A DNA stretch of 64,000 nt from Carposina sasakii (Eukaryota > Arthropoda > Insecta > Lepidoptera > Carposinidae): contig CP053148.1 of the NCBI GenBank assembly GCA_014607495.2, positions 2,356,001 to 2,420,000 on the forward strand, given 5' to 3'. This document shows, piece after piece, positions 24,001 to 32,962 of this stretch; position 1 is the stretch's first letter, and each line of letters opens with the position of its first letter. The notes beneath the pieces are model-generated. The model was not told the origin of the DNA, searched no databases, and saw only the letters and a list, made by a program, of their open reading frames with translations. A program made the translations under genes and the position numbers.

Positions 24001-27000
24001 TCCTGGTATCACCGACACTTTGTCCAAACTTGCTGATCGGTTATCTGATGTCAGGTATGATTATAAAGAGGTAGAATCTCATGAGTTAGATTTGGCAAGA
24101 TGGGATACTTATTGACTGAAATTATTTCGTATGAAATTAAATTCTTGATCTGTCTCTTTAGGAACATGCTCTTCAAAATTGAAGCACAAAGCTACGACGG
24201 TAACGCAGCAGTCGAAAAAAGTAAGGGCAACGTTTCTAAAGCAGAGAATACCATAGAAGCTGCTCAAAGAGAGATCAATGTAAGTAAAAGTTTGATTTAT
24301 ACTTAAGATGCTTTCATATTTTTTTTCTGTTAATCCTAAATTTTCATTTTCCTATTGGTAGAGTGCTCTGGAGTATCTTGATGGTGAAGGTGCTGCAGCT
24401 TTGGCTAAAGCTAGAAACAGATCAGATCAATTCGGGAAGCAGTCTGTTGAAATGTCTGATCTAGCTAAACGGTCACGAATCTTAGCTGAGGAGCTCGAGA
24501 ACGATGCAAGGAATATAAGAAATCTGGCTGAAAAAGCATTTAACAGATCGCAACTCGCCAATACTATTGCCAAAGATGGTATCACCAAGCAAGCTAATAT
24601 TAGGTTAGTTATATTTATTAACTTCTTACATACGAGTTTAAAAAAATATAAAGTTGCTTAATACTAATATTATTATGTGTTATTATATTACAGCAATGAG
24701 GTTCAAATTCTGGCAAACGAACTAAATGCTGCATCAGGCAAACTAACCAGTATGGTGGAATTGGCAGACCAGGCGTTGAAGAGAGCCAGAACGGTTTACG
24801 AAGAAGCTTTGGGTCTCTATGCGGAAGTCAATACCACCATGTTACCAGACATCAAGCTGAACAAGCTCCATCATGACTCTGTAGAGCTTAACAAAACTGT
24901 AAGTTAGGAGGTGTATTAAAACCATAGATGAACCAAAGGCCCGGTGCAATGTCTTTGGTTTTAATTTTACTACATTCAATCATTTTTATAATATTTATTT
25001 AAATTAATATTAATTTACAGATTGACGAAAAAGTTGCCGAGCTGGACAATTTAATAGCGCAAAATGAAAACACGTTAATAAATCTTGACGAAGCGATCAA
25101 AAAGGGCCGTGACCTTTTAGAACAGGGTCACGACAGGCAAGAAGAGTTGAACGATCTTCTAGCAACTTTGGACGTTTATAAAGCTCAAGCGCAAAATGAC
25201 GTAGAACTGACCAAAACTACGCTAAAGGAAGCTAATGAAATTTATAAGACACTTAAAGGTAATTAAATAATTCAATTCAATTTTTATTAATGCCACCCAT
25301 TATTGCGTCGGGCACAATAGTAATTAAATAAGTAGAGTTAAAGATCGCCGTAAATTGTTATAGATGCCATAACACAGTCTGCAATACGCTAACATATTCT
25401 AATGCACTCCAGAATTCAGCGACCAAGTGGCCGAATCTAGACAATTGGCTGAGCAAGCGGCTCAGGACGTGCCAGTAGTGCAGCAGCAGGTGGCCTCAGC
25501 AGACAACAAGGTGGCCAGCATCGTTGACGAGCTAAACATTGCTAGCGACAAAGCTAAGGAGGCGAGAGATCTGGCGCAGCAGGCGCAGAAAGAGTATGCT
25601 GATAAGGCTTCTGAGGTATTTATTAACATCTGAGCTCTAAAGAACAGCTTATTTTTAGCTGATTTCAAGAAAATTGCCTTTAAGCTAAGGTTTACAGATT
25701 GAGGTGATGGCTATTAATTTATATTGTTCATTAGTCGATACAATTATTGTAAATTACAGGCTGCACACGAAATCAGAAAAAAGGCGTCTACCTCTAGACT
25801 GGAAGCTAGAAAACTAAGGGATGAAGCGGAAAAGCTCTCAAGTGAGTTATCTTTCAATTCTAAATTCACGAACATTTCCAACCCATACCCCAAAGATGTT
25901 CCAATCATGGATCTATTAATGTTAAGAGGAATGTAGTCTGAAACTTAGGATTGAACTTGGTATTTTTAAATACTCAAAATTTATGTGGTTTTAATATTTT
26001 GAATAAAATATCTATATAATAATATCGACTTGTTTATGTTATAACATGTAACAATTCAAAGTGCCGCCGCTATATCGTAACTTAGAAGCAGTAGCGAATT
26101 CAAGCTAAAGAATACCTTTCAGGTAATAATGTTTAAAAAAATTTGCTATAGAATATATTATATTGTTTTATAAGCTGTTGGTTGTCCACAGAGCTGTAAT
26201 AAAGAAAATAAATAAATAAATAAAATAGAAATTATGCTGTTACCTAAGCAACTTCGAGCTGATATTTCATAATATAGAGTTATAATTTTTTAGGTTTAGT
26301 ATTTTGGCACAGTTCATAAATAAGGGGAAGGTACGCAATATCTGCCTACACTAATGACTTTGATATTTTCATAGCACGCGTGGAAGGCACAGCCAAGGAA
26401 ATTGAGAGCTTAGAACAGCAAGCTGCAGAGAACATGCAGCTTACTCGCGATGCCAAGATAAAGGTGAGTTATATACGAGTACTGTTATACAAGGTGTGGA
26501 GAATGTTAACAATTTGTTTAGGGCAGATGAGGTTAGTTTGATTCTACTTTAGTTACTGAGATATAACCTGTTCTTTCTCTCATACGTGTTTACAACAGAC
26601 TAACAGTTATAATGAATAATTTATGGTTATTGGGTAATTTTTAGGACTCTTAGGTATATCACAGATTAGTATAGATGGTTATGTTATGTCTGCTCCATTT
26701 AGGTGGGTCAAGCCAATACCGATGCTCATGAAGCCGAAAAGCAAGTGTCGAAAGGTCGCGAAGACTTGAAGATCATCATGGATGAGCTAACAAACTTGCC
26801 GACCCTGGATGATGCAGACTTGGACAGACTACGTAAGTTATCTTTATTTTCGTTACTTGACAACGTTATTATGGAGAGCTTTGAATTTGGATTATTCTTT
26901 TGAATATATCTAAGTAGTATAATAGATTGAAAAATCCTATGTTTTTCCACAACAGAGGAGAGCTTGACCAATGCCCAGAATGCGCTCATGGCGGTCGATC

Positions 27001-27384
27001 TGGAAGGGAAGATCAAAACCCTGACTGAAGCTAAGAACAGCCATCAAAGGTATGTAATGCGCATTTCCATAAGGCTTGAACTGTACGAGTATGTCATAAA
27101 AGATTGCGAGGTAAATAATATAAAATTATTAACAATATTAAAATGTAGGTACATACAACCTAACTTGATTCATACAAATATCTTAACAAATAGGTATAGT
27201 ACGAGTAGTTTTTTAAAATATAATTTATGTTCGCAGACGTATCAAGCAGTACCAGAGTGAGCACGACCTCCTCCTTGCGGAGGTGAACAACGTGAAGGAC
27301 ATCCTCGATCAGCTCCCTGAGGGCTGCTTCAAGAGGATCGTTCTGGAGCCCACGGAGGGACCCAACCGATCAAGTTTTAGATAA
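8902..27384 (+). CDS. LanB2: Laminin subunit gamma-1 (laminin B2), complete, 29 coding exons
   Basis: The gene encodes the gamma chain of the laminin alpha-beta-gamma heterotrimer, a secreted, disulfide-linked basement-membrane glycoprotein. I joined 29 exons; every intron is GT-AG, phases agree throughout, and the product is 1,632 residues, close to the roughly 1,600-1,640 usual for the family. Order: signal peptide (1-18), LN polymerisation domain (about 25-275), a first series of cysteine-rich LE modules (about 276-510), L4 domain (about 540-700), second LE series (about 705-1,045), then a long coiled coil to the C terminus. The nidogen-binding loop NVDPNAV is at 833-839. C1614 near the C terminus (PEGCF) matches the Cys that links to the beta chain. 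The Met at 8,902 is chosen because a hydrophobic signal sequence follows. No frame damage is seen. Introns carry transposon debris, but no coding exon is interrupted. Confidence 0.97.
9031..11585 (+). other. LanB2 intron 1
   Basis: The 2.55-kb first intron is the longest in the gene and would be the usual place for regulatory sequence. I recognise no coding exon, RNA gene or clear repeat. A B-box-like ATTCGAGTGC near 9,500 is too weak to call. Confidence 0.6.
11586..11704 (+). CDS. LanB2: LanB2 exon 2
   Basis: LN domain: [10 protein letters not shown] through [11 protein letters not shown]. Acceptor tttcag, donor gtacac; ends after codon position 2. Confidence 0.93.
11920..12110. repeat. Interspersed repeat family A, copy 2 (LanB2 intron 2)
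   Basis: Same block order as 690-930 and 63,170-63,380 (TTCACATTCTG, GATCCTGGCTTACAGGAG, GGCGGGAAT). Confidence 0.55.
12213..12361 (+). CDS. LanB2: LanB2 exon 3
   Basis: LN domain: [10 protein letters not shown], the conserved TWWQSETM stretch and NLTLHLG. Acceptor ttccag, donor gtaata; ends after codon position 1. Confidence 0.94.
12627..13600 (-). mobile_element. 5'-truncated retroelement fragment in LanB2 intron 3
   Basis: A minus-strand insertion whose 3' end is marked by an A tail (T run at 12,627-12,637 on the plus strand). It keeps only the C-terminal part of a reverse-transcriptase polyprotein, described under the 12,732-13,574 frame. It is antisense to the host gene, so laminin splicing is unaffected. 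Confidence 0.7.
12732..13574 (-). pseudogene. C-terminal domain of a non-LTR retrotransposon protein
   Basis: A 280-codon open stretch. I recognise the type as the segment that follows the reverse transcriptase in some invertebrate retroelements and is often annotated as a hypothetical protein. Signature features: [12 protein letters not shown], a Cys/His cluster [14 protein letters not shown] (C-x1-C-x8-H-x4-C), then RISRH, then [11 protein letters not shown] followed 15 residues after PD by D in VWDATCVDT. The cluster followed by PD-x15-D resembles the R2-type restriction-like endonuclease (CCHC then KPD-x(n)-D). Near the C terminus are GPWGPGA and [13 protein letters not shown]. The reverse transcriptase is missing and a frameshift lies upstream, so the copy is dead. 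The nuclease assignment is my inference. Confidence 0.65.
14415..14532 (+). CDS. LanB2: LanB2 exon 4
   Basis: LN domain: [17 protein letters not shown] through [11 protein letters not shown]. Acceptor tacag, donor gtatag; ends after codon position 2. Confidence 0.94.
14639..14760 (+). repeat. MITE family C fragment (LanB2 intron 4)
   Basis: One end only: ACAGGGTGTGAGTGACAGCT then TTGAGTTATACGATAATGTT and GCAGGAAATGCATTTT, matching the left halves of 32,963-33,404 and 34,553-34,971. Confidence 0.6.
14990..15085 (-). repeat. tRNA-derived SINE fragment (LanB2 intron 4)
   Basis: An exact pol III B box GGTTCGATTCC on the minus strand (15,008-15,018 in plus coordinates) sits in a tRNA-like context, but the A box is degraded and there is no cloverleaf. 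Confidence 0.5.
15216..15399 (+). CDS. LanB2: LanB2 exon 5
   Basis: LN domain: CRDTYG, then [17 protein letters not shown] and [11 protein letters not shown], highly conserved in gamma chains. Acceptor aacag, donor gttggt; ends between codons. Confidence 0.95.
15572..15777 (+). CDS. LanB2: LanB2 exon 6
   Basis: End of LN ([20 protein letters not shown]) and start of the first LE module ([10 protein letters not shown]). Acceptor tttag, donor gtaagc; ends after codon position 2. Confidence 0.95.
16193..16585. mobile_element. MITE family D, full-length copy (LanB2 intron 6)
   Basis: Starts ACAGGATGATTTTTGGTCGT and ends AACAAAAAACATCCTGT, with TA on both flanks. A second full copy is at 43,267-43,643. 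Shared interior blocks include TTTCTCCATGGAAGCATACC and CACATTGACGCGTGT. About 390 bp, no coding capacity. Confidence 0.75.
16739..16842 (+). CDS. LanB2: LanB2 exon 7
   Basis: LE module: [13 protein letters not shown]. Acceptor ttctag, donor gtaatt; ends after codon position 1. Confidence 0.94.
16843..17683 (+). other. LanB2 intron 7
   Basis: 840 bp, AT-rich. I see no repeat or coding signal. Confidence 0.6.
17684..17869 (+). CDS. LanB2: LanB2 exon 8
   Basis: LE modules: [13 protein letters not shown] and [10 protein letters not shown] through CLPCNCNPL. Acceptor cacag, donor gtaagg; ends after codon position 1. Confidence 0.95.
17976..18075 (-). repeat. RTE-like 3' tail fragment (LanB2 intron 8)
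   Basis: ATCATCATCATT followed by GTCCACTGCTGAACATAG, the inverse of the 3' tail typical of moth RTE-like elements. It is a different subfamily from the copies at 18,640, 49,120 and 62,495. Confidence 0.5.
18172..18397 (+). CDS. LanB2: LanB2 exon 9
   Basis: LE modules: [17 protein letters not shown] and CGCNESGSY through QNVEGRRC. Acceptor cacag, donor gtaagt; ends after codon position 2. Confidence 0.95.
18640..18960 (-). repeat. RTE-like 3' tail family B, copy 1 (LanB2 intron 9)
   Basis: Inverse copy: GCCTATTGCACTGCTGGACG, then TCACCACGCTGGGCAGGCGG, CCCGGAAACCCTTAATCGCC and CTGCCGGCACCACGCG. Read on the minus strand, the end encodes a GEAYVQQ-like tail as in RTE-like elements. Other copies are at 49,120, 62,495 and 46,430. 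Confidence 0.6.
19125..19285 (-). repeat. Interspersed repeat family H (LanB2 intron 9)
   Basis: Inverse of the family H order: GGCGATATGTTGGCAACTTG, CACTGATCATTTAAATTAAT, then TTATGATCCTGCAGTTATGG. Degenerate. Confidence 0.45.
19476..19690 (+). CDS. LanB2: LanB2 exon 10
   Basis: End of the first LE series ([23 protein letters not shown]) and start of the L4 domain (WTAEDEAS). Acceptor tctag, donor gtaaga; ends after codon position 1. Confidence 0.95.
19848..20062 (+). CDS. LanB2: LanB2 exon 11
   Basis: L4 domain: [20 protein letters not shown] through [10 protein letters not shown]. Acceptor tctag, donor gtaata; ends between codons. Confidence 0.95.
20290..20560 (+). repeat. Dispersed repeat tail (LanB2 intron 11)
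   Basis: CTAGTGAACGCCCGCGACTC, TCCGTCCGCGTGAACTACAG and AAATCGGTTCACCCGTTCC, followed by an ACAAAC/AGACAAAC run. The first two blocks recur at 50,217-50,290. Widespread in moth genomes; class uncertain. Confidence 0.5.
21189..21552 (+). CDS. LanB2: LanB2 exon 12
   Basis: End of L4 ([29 protein letters not shown]) and return to LE modules ([22 protein letters not shown]). Largest exon. Acceptor ttacag, donor gtttgt; ends after codon position 1. Confidence 0.95.
21658..21843 (+). CDS. LanB2: LanB2 exon 13
   Basis: LE modules: [20 protein letters not shown]. Acceptor ttccag, donor gtaagt; ends after codon position 1. Confidence 0.95.
22059..22256 (+). CDS. LanB2: LanB2 exon 14 (nidogen-binding LE module)
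   Basis: LE modules including [27 protein letters not shown] is encoded at 22,154-22,174 and is the nidogen contact loop of gamma-1 chains. Acceptor caaag, donor gtaagt; ends after codon position 1. Confidence 0.96.
22385..22554 (+). CDS. LanB2: LanB2 exon 15
   Basis: LE modules: [18 protein letters not shown] and [15 protein letters not shown]. Acceptor accag, donor gtactt; ends between codons. Confidence 0.95.
22717..22841 (+). CDS. LanB2: LanB2 exon 16
   Basis: LE module: [18 protein letters not shown] and [11 protein letters not shown]. Acceptor cccag, donor gtaagg; ends after codon position 2. Confidence 0.95.
22985..23110 (+). repeat. tRNA-derived SINE fragment (LanB2 intron 16)
   Basis: GATGGTGGCTCACACGCCGA and CGCGTTCGAATCCCAGTCG resemble the A- and B-box regions of a SINE head. 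No cloverleaf; degraded. Confidence 0.4.
23186..23341 (+). CDS. LanB2: LanB2 exon 17
   Basis: LE modules: [20 protein letters not shown] and [12 protein letters not shown]. Acceptor ttcag, donor gtaact; ends after codon position 2. Confidence 0.95.
23570..23690 (+). CDS. LanB2: LanB2 exon 18
   Basis: Last LE half-module ([15 protein letters not shown]) and start of the coiled coil. Acceptor tttag, donor gtataa; ends between codons. Confidence 0.94.
23876..24054 (+). CDS. LanB2: LanB2 exon 19
   Basis: Coiled coil: [20 protein letters not shown] onward. Acceptor tttag, donor gtatga; ends after codon position 2. Confidence 0.93.
24162..24279 (+). CDS. LanB2: LanB2 exon 20
   Basis: Coiled coil: [13 protein letters not shown] through [11 protein letters not shown]. 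Acceptor tttag, donor gtaagt; ends between codons. Confidence 0.93.
24362..24603 (+). CDS. LanB2: LanB2 exon 21
   Basis: Coiled coil: [20 protein letters not shown] through [15 protein letters not shown]. Acceptor ggtag, donor gttagt; ends after codon position 2. Confidence 0.92.
24694..24898 (+). CDS. LanB2: LanB2 exon 22
   Basis: Coiled coil: [20 protein letters not shown] through HDSVELNKT. Acceptor tacag, donor gtaagt; ends between codons. Confidence 0.93.
25021..25258 (+). CDS. LanB2: LanB2 exon 23
   Basis: Coiled coil: [20 protein letters not shown] through [10 protein letters not shown]; absent from the supplied frames as a start-to-stop unit but open throughout. Acceptor tacag, donor gtaatt; ends after codon position 1. 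Confidence 0.93.
25413..25615 (+). CDS. LanB2: LanB2 exon 24
   Basis: Coiled coil: [20 protein letters not shown] through [12 protein letters not shown]. Acceptor tccag, donor gtattt; ends between codons. Confidence 0.93.
25760..25841 (+). CDS. LanB2: LanB2 exon 25
   Basis: Coiled coil: [20 protein letters not shown] through EKLS. Acceptor tacag, donor gtgagt; ends after codon position 1. Confidence 0.92.
26375..26463 (+). CDS. LanB2: LanB2 exon 26
   Basis: Coiled coil: [20 protein letters not shown] through DAKIK. Acceptor catag, donor gtgagt; ends between codons. Confidence 0.92.
26703..26832 (+). CDS. LanB2: LanB2 exon 27
   Basis: Coiled coil: [20 protein letters not shown] through DDADLDRL. 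Acceptor tttag, donor gtaagt; ends after codon position 1. Confidence 0.92.
26956..27049 (+). CDS. LanB2: LanB2 exon 28
   Basis: Coiled coil: [20 protein letters not shown] through KNSHQ. Acceptor aacag, donor gtatgt; ends after codon position 2. Confidence 0.92.
27237..27384 (+). CDS. LanB2: LanB2 exon 29 (C terminus)
   Basis: [20 protein letters not shown], then [16 protein letters not shown] and a short tail to the TAA at 27,382-27,384. C1614 fits the beta-gamma disulfide, and E1621 lies seven residues after it. Acceptor gcag. Confidence 0.95.
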
Positions 27385-29600
27385 ATATCCATGGTTTGTT
27401 GAAGATCTTGCTTTTACTAAAATCCTTGTTTTTTTTTTGTTTATATTAACAATAGAATAGATACAGTTTTTAGATCCTAAAAAGATCGTATAAAATACTT
27501 AAAAGAACACTTTACTACTTTTGTCAAATTATACCTTGACTGGGTACATTGAGTTTTAGTTTTCTAGTTAGGTGGCAGAACTTGTTTAGGTAAAACTGCG
27601 TAAAAGCAAATGTCTTCAACTTACAATAACACGCGCTGGATCTTTGCGTTTGTGAAGTTTGTACGAAACGCGTAGATATTCAAGTATGTAAGGTGGAGTC
27701 AATTTCATGGAATATTTCTGTGTCTCATTTTGGATTTTTTTTGTTTTCATATAATGTAGTCACATAGGTAGCGTTACCCCAAAAGTAACTATATATTTTA
27801 GTAAAGCTATTTGACGTAAGAAGCCGAAGAAGAGGGGTCTTTAACTTCGCCTGTAACTTTCCATTGTTAACTTAGGAAGTAGCTAGTTGGTGATGCATAA
27901 TAAATAACTGATTAACTACATATATAATCTGTATGCTAACTGCAAAACAAATGTTAACTAAAATACAAAAATATAACTTCTTAAATCGTGCACGATAGTT
28001 ATTTCATTAAATGAACTGATACTTTTCTATGTGAATGTACTTGCACAAAAATTTTTGTAGGTACAACCTTCTCGGCCGCAAAGATGCGGCGCGCGTTCTA
28101 TAATGTATGTGGTGCCATTTTTTTTTTTATTGAATACTATGCTTATAGTGCCTCACATAGTAAAAGTTGTCGCGTAGAAATAAATGTCTATGAGATATTA
28201 TTTATTAAAGATGATTATTTTTTATTATTAATCTGGCTTCAGTGAAGTCAAAAATATGTTTGGTACTTATTTGTTTTTTTTTTATTAGGTATTTTATCCT
28301 TACACTCGATGTGTATCGAATGTTGTTTCATGGGTTCGTACCTTATACGATATATTTCAACACATATACATACCAAACTTAATTTTATAGCGCACGGATA
28401 TCTGGCATGAGCAATAAGAATGTCAAATATAGCCGCGGACGCATGTTTAAATTAGAATCGCAGTAAGAACCGCTTTACAAAACAAGTGTATTAAAGTTAT
28501 ATATTTTATATTTATGATTCTATACTTTAATTTTATTGATAGGAATTGTAAATAGAATACATTATAATTTATAGTATGTGCCTTATTGTAATTGTTTATA
28601 TTAATTTTTTTCTTTATGATTTGGTTGTGCACATGTGCTTTCCTTACGTTTGCTAATCACGCATTTTTAACTGGTTGGCTGGAATAAATGAAATGTATTT
28701 TCCTGTGTACAATAAATTATAAGAATTATGTAAGATTAAATCATGCATGGTTGAGGATAAATGTATTGTACCAGTGTTAGATTTAATCTGTATGTTTGCG
28801 CACAAAATCCAGGGATTGAACAGGCCATAGAGAATTTGTCATTTTTTACTATTCACGTGAATGGTGAATTCAGTCAAATTAGATCAGTTATTCTCTCAAT
28901 TATTAATTACCTATTTAAATTGCGGACTGAGGCATTCCTCTATGAGTCTCGAGCATTCCGGTGTTTCTGGATCAACACAAAAAGGTGCCCTTGCGAAGGA
29001 CACGTTTATTCTATTACCGACGACATACGTGAATGGATATATTATCCTAAATGAGCGTATGGAGTTTTTTTTTATTTTTTATTTACAATATGACAAGACA
29101 GACAGAATTTTACAACATGTCGGTAAATGAGTAAGTATACTACATTAAAATATGTTGTGTGTTTGACTTTTTACATAGTTTTTGACAATGATCTAATAAT
29201 ATGTAGTTTATTCATCCATGCGCCTACCACCTTGTATAATTTTGAATGTTAGTCTTTCGCTAATAATCAGGCAGCATTTACTTCTTTTATAATTATCTTA
29301 TACATTACATTAATATCTAAATACATTCAGTTCAGCAATTCTAATGTAGTTTTATTGTAATAGGTAAGTCTAAATGTTTGAGGCCTTAAAAAGTAAAAAA
29401 TGTATTTTAATATTAATACTTTGATACCGTGCCATAATTCTATGGTACATACACTGTAAATATATTTTTATTTAAAAATCATAATAAACCACATTTTCTA
29501 CCATAAGTCCGAAGTGTGTATTCGAATTGAAAATAAAATATGATTTTATGTGTAATAAAATAATTTTTTAGTTTATTATATTACTCCACTTAAAATTACT
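27385..29600 (+). other. LanB2 3' UTR and flank
   Basis: AT-rich with no coding signal. Candidate polyadenylation signals AATAAA begin at 27,899-27,904, with more near 28,180, 28,683, 28,710, 29,484 and 29,530, so the 3' UTR length cannot be fixed from sequence. No repeat is obvious. Confidence 0.5.
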
Positions 29601-30700
29601 CTTAATATGGACCAAATCTGTGTGGAAGGACTGACATCGCAATAATAGTTGTTCGAGATTTTTAAGGCGTTTGTTGTTTGGGGTATAAGTGGGTTCAACT
29701 TATTTACCTTAGAGTTAGGACCCAAATTCAACCTCACCTGTCCGTGGTGCACCCTGCTATTTAACGGACGAGGCTCTGACGCTAAATAGCTTATAATACC
29801 TATTTAGAATGACACGGAAACATCTCCTATTGGATTTGTTACTGGTGGCTAGATTGATGTATTTGTGCCCGAAAAGCGGCGGTAGACTCACCACTTACCA
29901 CGCTGTGCTGAATAGGCTAACTGGTAAAAAGCGGGTGTGTAATTTACACACTTCTACTCAACCTCTTTAGGGGCGTGACTATAGGTATGTATGTATGTGT
30001 TGGTTCGAAATAAAGTTGAGATATCTTTGTTCGAAGCAAGACCTACGTTGCTTCTGCTGCGTTATGCTTTGACCAAAGTAACAGGCGTTTATTATTATCA
30101 AAATTTTAAATGCGTATAAATCTGAAAAGCTTAACGCTATTATGAAGAGATTACTGTGTGTTTTGTTTTGGTCTTGGTGTTTTGTAGGCGATGGGCTGAC
30201 CACCTGTCACTACTAACCGAACTTGTACATCTCAACTACATATACTCTCAGAATCGGTCAGAAGTGGCGCCATGTGGCCCTATAGGCCCTTGGTACTCTG
30301 CCTACCCCGTGGGGGATGGAGGCGTGATTATTATATATATTGTATGTTTAGGTACTAATTGGGTACTAAAATTTATCGTACTCAAATCTTCGACACTGAC
30401 TCAAAACTATCCTTTGGGCAGTGAGAGTGAGCGGTCATTTTCTGTCTACCCATTATATTATACTTATTAGAAGGCTAGTCGTGACTAATTTTTATGTTTA
30501 AGTTATCAATGTGAAGCGAATTAGGAAGCAAATGAAATAAGTCCATGCCCAGTATTTACCTTATTTTCCTGCACCTTTTTAGTGGATCTTTGCCTATTAT
30601 GAATAATATAATAAAGTTCGATGAAGAGAAAGTAAAATCTCTAGACAATATGGCCGTCAAATCGATACTCTTCGAGATCTACATCATGAATACTACGCAT
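29601..30700. other. Gene-free stretch with repeat debris
   Basis: A segment at about 29,930-30,000 (ACACACTTCTACTCAACCTC, TTTAGGGGCGTGACTATAGG) resembles 45,985-46,020, and GGTACTCTGCCTACCCCGTG at about 30,292 is a common moth repeat tail. No gene seen. Confidence 0.45.
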
Positions 30701-31625
30701 TCTCGTCATCATCACGGTAATTTTTCTCCATTGAAAGATACCTGGGAAGTGTCTTGTTTCCAAGATATTAAAGTCCAATGTTGAGTTATCAGATTGCACG
30801 TAGACGCGTAAAACATACCTACTTATTTCTAGAAAAAAAATAAAAAGATTCCCATCAAAAATCCAACTAAAACACTAGGGACCATACGTAAATAAATAAA
30901 AATGCCTGAAAATATGGGAAATTTTATGTTTTATGCTTACGAGTATCAAAATAAATTATAATACCTATCTGTAAAATTATAATTTGATTAAGTGTCCAAA
31001 TGAGGGAGTAAAGCCTTTAAAGTTAAGTGGGCAAGTCCATTTTTCAAATGTGAAATTAATTGGAAATTACTACATCACATGACCACCTGCATCATTTACA
31101 GCAACTTTTGTTTAGTGACCGTATATAAACGCAACATTTAATATAGCTGTAGAACAACCCTTACCTTATATTTTATTTCTTATCTTATCTTATTTCTTAC
31201 CCAATTATAAAGGATTTGCATGCAATGTATTATTGTTAAACATGTGCACTTTCATTATTGTATTATTACCACCTGTAACATACCATGTTTAATGCAAATA
31301 AAGACATTATCATTATCATTAACAAAAGTTCGCGTACAAGTTATAGTAGAGAGGTGGTAGCCGTTTGTATATGGATCGTTTATGGCAAATCTAAAATTGT
31401 GATTATAAAATCGTTTACCTATCTCGGAAAGTTTTCACGCTAGCGAAGTTTTTCTTTCACAAACGTTTCTTTTATTTTATAATCTTTCGATATATATGGA
31501 TTATATATAATACAAATAATTAAACCGTAAACATCCCTATTTTTTTGCCATAAACTTATGTACTTTATTTGATGTATAGGTATAGAGTATGTAGACCTCC
31601 GTAAACGGTGGCAACAAAAACCCTG
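30701..31625. repeat. MITE family D, decayed and expanded copy
   Basis: The left part (CATCATCACGGTAATTTTTC, TCCATTGAAAGATACCTGGG) and the right end (ATTTTTTTGCCATAAACTTA through GGTGGCAACAAAAACCCTGT) match family D, but about 700 bp lies between instead of about 250. Within it, 31,120-31,325 looks like the 3' end of another element (AATGCAAATAAAGACATTAT then CATTATCATT). Confidence 0.5.
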
Positions 31626-31627
31626 TA

Positions 31628-32040
31628 TCTATTAATTAGTTAAAAATTAGTTTTTTAGTCTACTTACGAAAATAGTATAGTAAACAATAGGTACATAATC
31701 TAGAAACATACGTAGCCCGCTTGGCTTAGGGCCCCACCACACACGGGAAATCACGTGCAGTCGAAATAACAATTGTCTGAGGAGTGGAATAGTGTGTACT
31801 AAACGTATATGAGTGTGCGTGAAGACGTCTTGTACGAGTGTTGTAGCAGTAGGGTAGCTATGATACTGTTTTAGATTTAAACTAAAGTATTTTAACATTA
31901 CCTGAATTTTACAGATATTTAAATATACCTACTGATTATAAACTTTACTGTGTAATGTAATTTTTAAACAATGTCTAACTTGTGCGGTTTTGTTATAACA
32001 CCTCACAATTTTTTTGGATGATTTTCTGATGAAGGAAAAT
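31628..32040. other. Gene-free stretch
   Basis: I recognise nothing here; the 83-codon minus frame at 31,647-31,898 shows no known features. Confidence 0.4.
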
Positions 32041-32046
32041 AATGTG

Positions 32047-32047
<1 letters not shown>

Positions 32048-32081
<34 letters not shown>

Positions 32082-32126
32082 TATAAATATATAAATATAT
32101 AAATATATAAATATATAAATATATAA

Positions 32127-32176
<50 letters not shown>
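32048..32176. repeat. AT microsatellite with ATATAAAT units
   Basis: An (AT)n run, then about ten ATATAAAT-type units, then (AT)n again. It resumes at 32,777-32,826 beyond the inserted element. Confidence 0.95.
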
Positions 32177-32179
<3 letters not shown>

Positions 32180-32773
32180 ACGTGTTAATGAAAAAGCGCA
32201 AACCCTGAAATTAGTTTGTTCAGAATCGAGAGTATAATCGATTCCACTAATAAAAAATAGGGGTCAAATTTTAACCAAAAAAATATTTTAATTACGCCGT
32301 GTTTTATCTCTTTTTAACTCTATCCTTACGGCGAGGCTAATGACATTCAAATCTTTTATACACGCCAGCTACCTGTTATTTCGGTCATGATAATAAAATA
32401 AGCATTGTGGTAAGTTACCAGTCCAAAGCCTGGAAGAAGTGTGAGTGATGGAAACTTTTGAATCAATTGTTTTTAAGATAATGATACTTACCTTACGTAC
32501 CTATGATTAACTACGTCGGTCGGCGCCAAGCGGCAACGTTGCAATATGAGTTATACTGAATGCGAATTGCGGCGGCACGCCAAGCGGCAACGTCGCGCTA
32601 GTTCGCGCGTTATTTTAGCATAGACTTACTAATTTGCAATAAAGACAAGAAAACAAAAAAAACTAATATCTTCGTCAAAAATCCACGAAAATTAAATTTA
32701 ATAATTTATATAATTCTTTTATAATAAAAATAAGTTGGGGTGTCTGAGGGTTTGCGCTTTTTCATTAACACGT

Positions 32774-32776
<3 letters not shown>
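32177..32776. mobile_element. 600-bp inverted-repeat element inserted in AT repeats
   Basis: The left end ACAACGTGTTAATGAAAAAG then CGCAAACCCTGA is mirrored by the right end TGAGGGTTTGCGCTTTTTCA then TTAACACGTTGT, an inverted repeat of about 30 bp. Flanks are TATATA on both sides. Inside, CGCCAAGCGGCAACGTTGC at 32,524 is nearly repeated at 32,579 (CGCCAAGCGGCAACGTCGCG). No transposase; family not recognised. Confidence 0.75.

Positions 32777-32826
<50 letters not shown>
32777..32826. repeat. AT microsatellite
   Basis: Continuation of the AT run that flanks the 600-bp element. Confidence 0.9.
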
Positions 32827-32827
<1 letters not shown>

Positions 32828-32962
32828 ACAGTCACTAACGAATAAATAGCGGATAACTATATAGTTTTTGTATTGTGTTATGAATTGTACTTAAGAAAAA
32901 ATTGTGTGCCAACATACGTCCAATGTTGTTGAATTTTCCACATCTAAATAAAGGTAGTATGT

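Noticed and set aside
32048..32176. A CRISPR-like regular array
   Set aside because: The 8-bp ATATAAAT units have no spacers; it is a eukaryotic microsatellite.
31929..32201. A 90-codon minus-strand protein rich in Tyr and Ile
   Set aside because: It is translation of the AT microsatellite.
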